From: Dreissena polymorpha
Lineage: Eukaryota; Mollusca; Bivalvia; Myida; Dreissenidae
Length of the DNA stretch: 64,000 nucleotides
Direction: 5' to 3'
Assembly: GCF_020536995.1 (NCBI RefSeq)
Contig: NC_068361.1
Coordinates: forward strand, 110,670,551-110,734,550
Positions 13,280 to 21,665 of the stretch are shown piece after piece. The stretch's first letter is position 1; every line of letters starts with the position of its first letter. The translations under genes and the position numbers were made by a program. The notes below the pieces were generated by a model. It worked only from the letters and a program-made list of their open reading frames with translations. It made no database searches and was not told where the DNA came from.

Positions 13280-13566
13280 GCCTCTCTCCCTCCCTCTCTC
13301 CCTTCCCCCTTCCCCCAGCCCCTCCCCTGCCCCTCCCCTCCCTCTCCCCCTCCCCTTCCCCTCCTCTTCTCCCACTCCCTTTCACTCAGAAATGCTATTA
13401 TCTTTTTATAGATACTTTATATACAAAGAAGCGCTGTATATGTCTTCAGAAGTATATATTCATACTTAATGTATTTCTGAATTTCAGTCTTTAGCACTTT
13501 GTCGTCTGTTTGTCGTTCCACAGCCTTCAACAAATTATATGTTATCAGAGCCATGGCGATCGGATT
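3310..13566 (-). CDS. TRPM-family cation channel, eight exons, both ends missing
   Basis: Exons in transcript order are 13566-13466, 12476-12257, 11331-11155, 10881-10753, 6912-6676, 4203-4029, 3857-3701 and 3488-3310. All have AG acceptors and GT donors, and codon phases match at every junction, giving about 458 residues. They cover the last helical part of the cytoplasmic TRPM homology region, a linker, S1-S2, S3-S4, S5 with the pore helix, the turret with S6, and the TRP-helix region. Diagnostic strings are EEIRQ after S2, RLIHIF and [11 protein letters not shown] around S4, YWHLYGELF in the pore, and [13 protein letters not shown] in S6. TRPM channels are tetrameric plasma-membrane channels passing Na and often Ca. 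The EYGMRP...CPP segment after S6 recalls TRPM2, while the YGE pore recalls TRPM1/3/6/7 and Drosophila TRPM, so no subtype is assigned. The start, the SLOG-type N-terminus and any C-terminal domain are not seen. Introns carry repeats, including a 460-bp simple-sequence tract. Confidence 0.9.
3701..3857 (-). CDS. TRPM exon G: pore turret and S6
   Basis: It encodes [20 protein letters not shown], then [20 protein letters not shown], then NLLIAMF. The two cysteines of the turret (after GSAD and after IYPR) fit the conserved turret pair of TRPM channels. [13 protein letters not shown] is nearly the vertebrate TRPM2 S6. Confidence 0.95.
4029..4203 (-). CDS. TRPM exon F: S5 and pore helix
   Basis: It reads [20 protein letters not shown] (S5), then [20 protein letters not shown] (pore helix and filter). 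The acidic residue after YG is the position linked to divalent permeation in TRPM1/3/6/7-type pores. It ends one base into a codon at GTATGT. Confidence 0.92.
5600..6476. repeat. Tandem ~140-bp repeat element with AGGTCA half-sites
   Basis: About five units of roughly 140 bp each carry GTGACCTTGACCTTTGACCT, then ATAGGGGTCATCTGC, then TGAAGTTTCATGATC. The array ends in a short ACCG tetranucleotide run, and the edges are weak inverted repeats (GCATGCCCCCC on the left, GGGGGGCATAAT on the right). It sits in the TRPM intron between exons E and F. The same core recurs elsewhere in the window. Confidence 0.8.
6676..6912 (-). CDS. TRPM exon E: S3 and S4
   Basis: Seventy-nine codons run from [20 protein letters not shown] through [15 protein letters not shown] to [17 protein letters not shown] opens S3, and RLIHIF plus LGPKxIMxQxM is the S4 and S4-S5 linker signature. 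The donor is GTACGT. Confidence 0.93.
8541..8790 (+). repeat. Dispersed repeat with GGTACGAAAA run, copy 1
   Basis: It contains AAGAGGATTGATATAAAAGC and TTATCTACATCACAACAATT, followed by a degenerate run of GGGTACGAAAAA units. A copy in reverse orientation lies at 49660-50030. The family was not identified. Confidence 0.7.
8812..9390. repeat. Tandem array built from one half of the GATTAGCCTGTGC TIR element
   Basis: About six units of 80-120 bp contain CAGTCAGCCTGTGCGGACTG, then GGCTAATCCGGGACGA, then CGCACAATTATGCC and an A-rich spacer. The last unit runs into CCCAGTTTTCTCAGAACAAG, the terminus of the TIR element seen at 26273, 58391 and 60754. The array therefore looks like a tandem expansion of part of that element. 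Confidence 0.75.
10753..10881 (-). CDS. TRPM exon D: S1 and S2
   Basis: Forty-three codons. S1 is [14 protein letters not shown] and S2 is [19 protein letters not shown]. The closing EEIRQ is a TRPM signature. Phase is 0 at both ends and the donor is GTAAAT. Confidence 0.9.
11155..11331 (-). CDS. TRPM exon C: linker before S1
   Basis: Fifty-nine codons start [17 protein letters not shown] and end KTKLAYNL. The hydrophobic CLMCPAL stretch and the lysine-rich linker (about 35 residues, with the string PGEQPAPKK) fit the pre-S1 region. Phase is 0 at both ends; the acceptor is CTATTTCAG and the donor GTATGC. Confidence 0.8.
12257..12476 (-). CDS. TRPM exon B: TRPM homology region, TC-x-ELA block
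   Basis: It encodes [20 protein letters not shown], then [19 protein letters not shown], then [13 protein letters not shown]. These correspond to the AVGVFTECY, TCLQLA and LTxxWxGxL blocks of TRPM channels. Length is 220 bases, one base completing a codon plus 73 codons, ending in phase 0 at GTAATC. Confidence 0.85.
12912..13388. repeat. Compound microsatellite: CA/GCAC, TA, then C+T-rich tract
   Basis: About 300 bp of CA and CGCA units is followed by about 60 bp of TA (13217-13277) and about 110 bp of nearly pure pyrimidine. It lies in the TRPM intron between exons A and B, with the pyrimidine tract starting about 77 bp from the exon A donor. Long open frames here are only products of the repeat. 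Confidence 0.97.
13466..13566 (-). CDS. TRPM exon A: N-terminal homology region helix
   Basis: The exon reads [20 protein letters not shown] and on to EIQKYI. This matches the amphipathic helix just before the conserved AxGxxxxC block of TRPM proteins. The acceptor is TTGTTTTCAG and the donor GTATGA. It starts in phase 0 and leaves two bases, which the next exon completes. Confidence 0.75.
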
Positions 13567-15347
13567 CTGAAAACAATAAAACTGAAATGTGAGGTCAAAT
13601 CCTTCCAACACAATATGCATAAGCAGTTAATATCCATTTACTTTAATATGTAAAATGTTAATATAGCGGGGGAAGTTAATCTAATCGACATGCTAACTTC
13701 AAGTTGATTCAGTTTTCGATACCAATACGAAACGAAAATTACCCTTGTAGAAATTGCTAACCAAACAACCCCTTGGTAATATGAATTTCGTGTAATTTGC
13801 AAAGATATACACAATATATATATATATATATATTTAAATTTACCACACAGAAAAAAAACGACATACTTATATTTGTGAATAACACAACTTTTGTCCAGCT
13901 GAGTAAATGATTGTATGTTAAGTCCAAAAAGAATAACAGCGTGATAAAAATACCGAGTGGTATACATGTTAACGATAGTTTTTATATTTGTTGCTTTAAG
14001 TTGCTGATATAACACTTGACACACGGAAAAGTAAACAAATGTTTGTCAAATCTCAGTGGAATTAAGGTCCCATAGTGGTTGCATTTAATTGAACTGAATT
14101 ATTACACAGTGTATAACGATTTATTAAAGGTCGAAATCACAGATGGATTGACGATCATATTGAAGAAGACACCTACGAAAATGCTTTTAATCGCAATTGA
14201 TGTATAGTTCTAAATCAACGATTGGTATGTTTTCGCATATAAGCACAATTCCTAAATCCACTTAACTTGATAATATAATGAACAAATTGACCTGTTTTCT
14301 TACAATTAAGTTTATCACAAAAGTAAGCTAATACCAAACATAAAATGGGTATTGAAAGTCTATCCAAAGTCAAGCCAGTACTCACCAACTATCGTTTATA
14401 TGTATGCAAAGCTTAATCTATGTATTTTATTACGAACTCTTGTTTAGAAATAAAGTTCTTTACGGTGTGTTTACATTCTGCCTAGCCCGTGTGTAAACCT
14501 CTAAAAAAAACGTTGATCCTGCACCTTGCATACGGTAAAACAAAACGTTATTAGAGCAACCAAAACAAATTCAAACGACTCGCAACGATATAATCCTCCT
14601 TCGGTTACACTTTCAATCAACAGTGCAATCTTATCAGATATATACACCTTATGAGTTTATAACTTAATGGCAATCAATGCAATTGCCTACATTATCATTA
14701 TTCACTATGTATACCGTAGACAGACAAACATGAACGAAAAATGGACACAAAAGATGAAACATAAACCTAACTTTAAATCGATCGTCATTACGTAGTTTGT
14801 AACTACATACAATGATAAATCTCGGAACATGCAAAATGCATGCGTGGCATTTTTTGCAGGGTGAAACCAAAGCAGTCTGTTCGTTCCCGACCCTCACACG
14901 CACCCACATGCAATAAGTGTTTTTCTTAAATCAGACACAGAACTTCAGATATTTGTGAAAGTTTCAAATTTGAGAAGAATTTCAAAGATTTCAAGCCATT
15001 GATCATGTGCCTTAAAACATTTGCTGTAATTATAACTAAAGTTGTAAGTGAATCCAGATGTAGCTTTGATCATAGCAAGACTGATGGGTGATGGTTGCAC
15101 TTGTGCAATTGTAAAAAAATACTTTAATTTAATATTACATTTTAAAGAACGTACTACTGAAACAGAAGTCCCATTATGTTACTTTAAGGATGTTAAATCG
15201 AAAGGTATCTAAGAATGCGCTGAACGTCTCTTATATAATAAAAAAATGGTTTCTTGTAATGAAAATATAAAGAATCTTTTTGGTTGTTTAAACAATTATT
15301 AATGAAATATCATTTACCAATAAGGCCAAAGGCTTAGGGTCATTTAC
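13567..15347. other. No recognisable gene; upstream TRPM intron or intergenic
   Basis: AT-rich sequence in which I could not find the earlier TRPM exons (SLOG-type N-terminal domain). One short TA run lies near 13818-13832. Short open frames have no recognisable similarity. Confidence 0.5.
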
Positions 15348-15452
15348 CTGAGACCAGAATTCACTGTTTTGATCAGCTCTCACGCTCGATGTTTCACGAA
15401 GTATTTGAACTCGACCAATTATCATTAGAACAAATATTATCAGCAGTTTCAT
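15348..15452 (-). CDS. Orphan first exon with signal peptide
   Basis: An ATG opens 35 codons reading MKLLIIFVLMIIGRVQILRE and then TSSVRADQNSEFWSQ, ending at a clean GTAAAT donor in phase 0. The first 13 residues look like a signal peptide. The DQNSEFWSQ ending is vaguely like the segment after the signal peptide of animal alkaline phosphatases (xxPxxWxxQA), but that is weak. No following exon was found toward lower coordinates, where only the TRPM-like gene is seen. It could be a stranded exon, a gene fragment, or chance. Confidence 0.35.
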
Positions 15453-15489
15453 TATGGTAAAAACTCACCTAGTATTTGATAACACGTGG

Positions 15490-17900
15490 ACCAGTTCAAC
15501 TCCCACTGAGATATTTATGAACAAATATTCTGACAAAGTTCGTGAAGATTTGACATAAATGTGACGTTTAGAGTGTTATTTTTAATGGGAGGTGATTTTA
15601 ATACATTACAATCCAAACCCAGACAAAAAAACTGCAAAACAGGGTAGACACATAAAAGCAGAAATAACATTAACTCCATATTTGACTAATGGAATTTGAT
15701 TGACATATGGTGACTGGTGAGAACTTCACGCAGAGCAAATAATTTCAACTTGGTATTCAAGTGGACAATTTGTAATTTTTATAGACTGGATTTCTACTTC
15801 ATCACCCATAATATGTATTATCATTAATAAATGTGGCCAAAATAAAACCATGATTCAAGCCCCGTTTTTAGAATAAAATTGTAAAGCTAGCAAAAGCGTC
15901 TGCAATCAACGGTAGCTAAATCACACTGACACGTTATCGATCTTCTCATTCGCGCACGGAGGTTGTATGATGTGATAGAAATAGTTTTATGATTTTATTA
16001 ATTTTCATAGATTGACTGATTTCTATATAACGCTAAATAAACTGGAAAATATCTAGCAAATATTCTTTTATTGAGCATATAAGTATATTGAATGATTGAT
16101 TATTGATGCAAATTTGGACCAAGAAAACCATTACATATTTCTTCAAGATATTGTAAATTATCAACGATGATGGAGACAAATACCCGACCATTTGTCCGAA
16201 TATGAATGCTCTCAAGCATTAAAGACATAACAAAATAACAAAAACCCAGGCTCAGATGGATTATCAACAGATTGTATAAACTTGTTTGGACCGACATAAA
16301 ACAATACTTAATCAGTTCAATAAATAATTCAATTGAAACAGAAATTTTAACCGAACTTCAAACACAAGGTCTTATTTCACTAAAGATATTTCATTTTTAA
16401 TAATTGGCGACCAGTCTCTTTGTTAAATGTTGACTTTGAAATAGCAAATAATCTGTGGCTAATAGAAATAAACCATTTCATAAAAAACGTAACTACGAAC
16501 AACGGGATTCATAAAGGGAGATTATTGATGAATGAAGTCATTGATAAAATAAACGTGCCGATGAAACAGAATGATCTTTGTCTCTGATTTTCAAAAGCCT
16601 TTGAAAGTTTAGACCATAGTTGTATATATAAATGTTAGATCGCATGGGGTTCAGTCATCTCTATAAAATGGGTGAAACTGTTTTATAGTAATGCAAAATC
16701 TTGTGTAATTAATAATGGGTATTTCTCTCATTCTTCGACATCGAAAAGGGAGTGAGGCACGCCTGCCACTTTCGCGCCCTATCTGTTTTTTATATGTAGT
16801 GAATTACTAGCGATTGTATAAGACATGATAAAAAAGGAATTTACATAGACAATATCGAACTCAAACATTATTTCTGATGATGCCTGTTTTCTCCTTGACG
16901 GCAGTCAAAAGTCATTTGAATATGTAATTTATAACCCTTGACAAATTCACAACTAAATCAGGTTTAAAATTGAATAACATAAATGCTCTGTAACGAAACT
17001 ACGTGCATTTATAAAGGAAAATAAAAATGGCCACATTAAAAAAATCATTGACACTGTAAAAGCGCGACACACTTGAGATAATAATATACAACAATACAAA
17101 TGTAACGGCGGAACACAATACTTGTACAAAGAATCAGGAACACTGTTAACATAAATGGAAAAATGCAATCGTTCACTTATAGGAAAAATCACAGTTATCA
17201 AAACTTTTGCATTGACAAACGAATATACCCATATACAGTTTTAGAAGGCCCAGATGACAGTTAAATTTACACTTAAACACAACTATGTTCACATTGTATG
17301 AACGACAGGATTTAATGTGATCAAATTATACAAGAATATAACAAATGGCGGTTTGAAAATTGATATAAAAGCTCTATGGATGGTTTCAAAGCTTCTGGGT
17401 TAAACGATTTATACACCAACTGAATAAAAATAACAAAATTATACAGTATTCTTCTGAAAGCTATGAAATTATTTATTTAGACAATAACATTAACCTGACG
17501 ATATAAACACACTAAAATTCGATCAGTGTTCTTAAAAGAAATTTTAAGGTCTTGAATAAGGTCTACGCACAAAATTACATCAAAGCTATCGGAAAAGAAA
17601 TAATTTGGAACAACTCGTTTATAAAAAAAATCATGTAGATAACACCCTGACAAAAGACGAGGCAATTTTATATTTTGATCAATTACAAACGTGTACGGGT
17701 TAAATAACAGTTATTTTCTGAAATACTATTGTCTTATACAAAGTTGCCACAAGATTGAAAGAAAAGCTGAAAACTGAAGACATAAGTTATCAACCACCTG
17801 CAAATTTACTTTCATCGGATACAGAGTCAACTAAAATCTGCAAATTAGTAATACCAAAAGTCGTACTGACGAAGCAATCAACCTAATCATGGCAATCAAA
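15490..17900 (+). mobile_element. Decayed L1/Tx1-like LINE (endonuclease and reverse transcriptase)
   Basis: Fragments of one LINE ORF2 are readable in several frames. GGDFNT (about 15588) is the endonuclease GDFN motif. Then come PGSDG-like coding (about 16245), NWRPVSLLNVDFEIA (about 16402), FSKAFESLDHS (about 16590), INNGYFS followed by an RQGCPLSP-like stretch (about 16710-16780), a degraded DD catalytic region near 16875 (DACFLLDGSQKSFE), and an IGKITVIKTFAL segment near 17180. The order matches endonuclease then RT fingers, palm and thumb. Many frame changes and stops show a long-dead copy. The right end is unclear; the contig ends soon after. Confidence 0.85.
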
Positions 17901-18170
17901 AATGGTAATTATGTTTTGATAACGAATTTGAAACGAATAAACTGTTTTACTCACCCGTTTATTCTGACCCATGACACAAAAATAAGAATTTTTCAGTAAT
18001 AAAATATTAGCAAATTATTCCTAACAAAATTATTTAACTGCAGGTGGTTCCCACACATTCCAATTTGTGCGTTTTTTCCAGCATCATTAGATTCAAATAT
18101 GCATATGTTTTAGGGATATCCTATAATTCAACAGGTTTTGAACAATTTAAAAGTGTATATCGAATTTGCC

Positions 18171-18270
18171 NNNNNNNNNNNNNNNNNNNNNNNNNNNNNN
18201 NNNNNNNNNNNNNNNNNNNNNNNNNNNNNNNNNNNNNNNNNNNNNNNNNNNNNNNNNNNNNNNNNNNNNN
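18171..18270. other. Assembly gap of exactly 100 N
   Basis: A run of 100 unknown bases, the usual placeholder for a gap of unknown size. Linkage and distance across it should not be trusted. The 3' half of PIGA is missing beside it. Confidence 1.
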
Positions 18271-19110
18271 AAAAATACCTTTGACCTTGAAGGATGACCT
18301 TGACCTGGAAGGATGCCTTGACCTTGAATTCCATCACTCAAACTGTGCAGCTTCATGGGAACCAACGCTTTGAATTTTATTTTTTTTACCTTGAAGGATG
18401 ACCTTGACCTGAACTTCCACCACTCAAAATGTGCAGCTTTATGAGATACACATGCATGCCAAATATCAAGTTGCTATCTTCAATATTAAAAAGTTATGGC
18501 CAATGTTAAAGTTTTCGGACGGACACACGTCATATATTTGACATTTGACCTTGAAGGATGACCTTGACCTTCACCTTTCACCACCAGATTTATTCAACTT
18601 GTCCTTTACTGTCCCCTTATGATAGTTTGCGAGTGTTCCAAGTATGAAAGCAATATCTATGATACTTAGGGGTAAAGCGGACCCAAACACCAAATCTTAG
18701 CCAAATTTTCAAGTATAAAGGGCCCATAATTCCGTCAAAATGCCAGTCAGAGTTATATAACTTTTCCTGCACAGTCCCCTTATGATAGTAAGTAAGTATT
18801 GCAAGTATGAAAGCAATAGCTTTGATACTAAAGGAAAAAAGTGGACCTAAACACAAAACTTAACCAACATTTTCATTTTCTAAGTATAAAAAAGGGCACA
18901 TCATTCTGTTAAAATGCAAGCCAGAGTTATCTAACTTTGCCTGCCCAGTCCCCTCATGATAGTAAGTAAGTGTACCAAGTTTGAATGCAATAGCATTGAT
19001 ACTTTATGAGAAAAGTGGACCTAAACGCAAAACTTAACTGGACGCCGACGCCAACACCAAGGTGATGACAATAGCTTATAATTTATTTTATTTTTTTAAA
19101 TGAGCTAAAA
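18271..19110. repeat. Truncated copy of the ~170-bp tandem repeat element
   Basis: It begins at the gap with ACCTTGAAGGATGACCTTGA blocks and continues with diverged units carrying CCCCTTATGATAGT, AAGTATGAAAGCAATAGC and GGGCACATAATTCTGT. It ends with GATGACAATAGCTTATAATT and GAGCTAAAAA. A fuller copy is at 21388-23038. Confidence 0.85.
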
Positions 19111-19581
19111 AATGGACAACACTTTACACATGCATAAAACCCATCTTCCCAGAGTGACACTCATATCAATCAATCCATCCATCCATCTATATGATCTAAC
19201 TTCCTGCCAACAGAAATATAGCTCACTTAAAGCGGAGTTATAGAGACAGTTATTTATATTTTGAAAGCTCCACATTAACCACACTAATGTAAAAAAAAAA
19301 TACAATTTTTTTAAAATTAATTTTAACAATAAAGTGCTTCTATTATGAGATTTGTCATCAATGTTTAAACTTGAATTCGATCAAATAACATGGTTCTTGC
19401 ATGGTGCACAAGCCATCTCCGATAAGTGAATATTTGGACCATACAAAATTGAATCATGCATCTTCTAGTATCAAAGAGCATCTGCAACAATACCTGACAA
19501 TTAGGACTGAATGTTTATCTCTTTATTGACCTTGACCTTGAAGGTAACCACATGCACCATCACATTGTACATTTGTTCTAA

Positions 19582-19855
19582 ATTACGGGTGCCACGCTCG
19601 GCTGCGAAAGCTTGTCAGATTTTTTTTAGAGGTCACAGTGACCTTGACCTTTGACCTAGTGACCCGAAAATGGGTGTGGCGTGTAGAACTCATCAAGGTG
19701 CATCTACATATGAAGTTTCAAAGTTGTAGGTGGAAGAAACTTTGATTTAGAGCCAATGTTAAAAACCTTTACAAACCTTTAACACGGACGGCGGACACGA
19801 CGAGCTGGCTATGACAAGACCTCGTGTTTTCTCCGAAAACAGCCGAGCTAAAAAT
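19582..19855 (+). repeat. Dispersed repeat ending CCGAAAACAGCCGAGC, copy 1
   Basis: It starts GGGTGCCACGCTCGGCTGC, carries GTGACCTTGACCTTTGACCT and TGGGTGTGGCGTGTAGAACT, and ends TTCTCCGAAAACAGCCGAGC. The CTCGGCTG start and CAGCCGAG end form a short terminal inverted repeat. Other copies lie at 20035-20350 and 27727-27991. Confidence 0.85.
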
Positions 19856-20034
19856 GCATTCATGTCATGTGGAAGAAACAGTCAGAACAAGTATCAGGAA
19901 AGATGGACAGACTAATAGACTGAGGGAAAACACTAATGCCAATAATGCAGCTTCAAGGTGGTGGGGGTGTTCTTATCTGTTTTTAATGTCATATTTACAT
20001 ATCTATAAATGGTAATACCATCAATTACTATATA

Positions 20035-20350
20035 AGAAACAAGAGCACCGCATAACAGGTGCCAACGCTCGGCTGCAGGTGCAGTTTTGAATAAATGAAG
20101 CTTGTCAGAATTTTTTTATTGTTTTATTTTTAAAGGTCACAGTGACCTTGACCTTCAACCTAATGACCCAAAAATAGGTGTGGCGTGTAGAACTCGTCAA
20201 GGTGCAGCTACATATGAAGTTTCAAAGTTGTAGGTGGAAGCACTTTGATTTTAGAGCCAATTGTTAAGGTTTAGCACAACGCGGTTGGCGGACGAGCTGG
20301 CTATGATAACACCAGGGGTTTTCCTCCGAAAACAGCCGAGCTAAAAATCA
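20035..20350 (+). repeat. Dispersed repeat ending CCGAAAACAGCCGAGC, copy 2
   Basis: Preceded by AACAAGAGCACCGCATAACA, it carries CAACGCTCGGCTGCAGGTGC, AGTGACCTTGACCTTCAACC and CTCCGAAAACAGCCGAGC. It ends about 40 bp from the PIGA exon 6 donor. Confidence 0.85.
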
Positions 20351-20388
20351 ACTTGGTTCATTGTTGAAACTGAATAATGAATCCTTAC

Positions 20389-20496
20389 CAATAATGAACT
20401 GTACATCGGGATGCCTCCTGCAGATCTCAGGTATGATCCCTGCAAGGAGATCCATGCCCTTCCTGTAGACCAGCCGACTCACCACCACCACCGTGA
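20389..20496 (-). CDS. PIGA: PIGA exon 6: SRLVYRKG block
   Basis: It reads [20 protein letters not shown] and then [17 protein letters not shown], ending at the strong donor GTAAGG. The next expected residues (GGEGPKR) are not found before the gap. Confidence 0.93.
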
Positions 20497-21631
20497 CTGA
20501 AGTCACAACAGTCACAAGACAGTAAATGTAGATAATACATGTTCAAGCTGTCCTTTGAATAATATTGGAAATAGTGAACTGTAAAATCTGGTTCTACAGA
20601 TCATTGGAAAAAAATCCATAGGACAAAAGTATTATATTTTCCCTATTATTTTCCCTATTATAGATTAAAGGGACATTTTTACAGATTTTGTCATGTATTG
20701 AAGTTTGTCATTGAATGCTTTATATTGATAAATGTAAACAGTGGATGTAAAAAGCTCCAGTAAAACATTTAGACCACTCGGCCAGTGATGCTCATACAAT
20801 TACCGATGTATTTCATACTTTATACAAGCAATCTTTGTAGTGTCACAAAATTAAATTACAACAACAAAACTCTCACAATTATCGATCATTTCCTGTTGCA
20901 ACGCTTTATAATTTTCAGGTTTTTAAATCGTCAAAAGATGCATATAATTGATATTTTAGAGCATGTAAAATGTCCAGTATTACTGTTTCCTTTAAATATC
21001 ATAACTACAAGAAAATTTGCGAATTTGAAACATTTTCATTTTCTTTGTCAATTTACCAAAACATGGAAAGGTCCCTTTAATATATGTAATAAAAGTTAAG
21101 TGACCCCTGGGGTCTGGTAGATTTAGACCCTTAAGGTATGATTTGAACAAACATGGCAAAAGACCATCGTTTTCAAAAATTACATAAAGGGGGAAATAAT
21201 CAAGAAATACAAAACCTCAGTGAGGGCCCTATGGCAGAATAGTGACCAGCCAGGCAGCCCCTTTGGCTTCGGTCAATACTTTTTGGGGCTGCCTGGCTGG
21301 TCACTATTCTACCATTGGCCTGAAGTGAGGGTTTTCTATTTCTTATATTATACGGAACATTTTGGTGCAGATAAATGTCAATAAATAACAAGAGCACCGC
21401 CTTGGCGGGTGCAGACCGCTCATCTATTTTCTTTTTAAGGTGAAGGGACTCTCAGTTTCAATCACAAAGGAGGGAGGAGTGGAGTGAAGAGGGGTGTATA
21501 GTGTGGGGTTGTGGACATTTATTACATTATCTTTCAAAAAAGCGAAAAAAAAAAACAAAAAAAAAAAAAATCGGGGGGGGGGGGGGGGGGGGGGTATAGT
21601 GTGAGGGTGTGGGTGATAATTTGGTGAGATG

Positions 21632-21665
<34 letters not shown>

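Noticed and set aside
12835-13494. Long open frames of HTHTHT, CVCVCV and YIYIYI on both strands
   Set aside because: They are translations of CA, GCAC and TA microsatellites in all frames and not genes.
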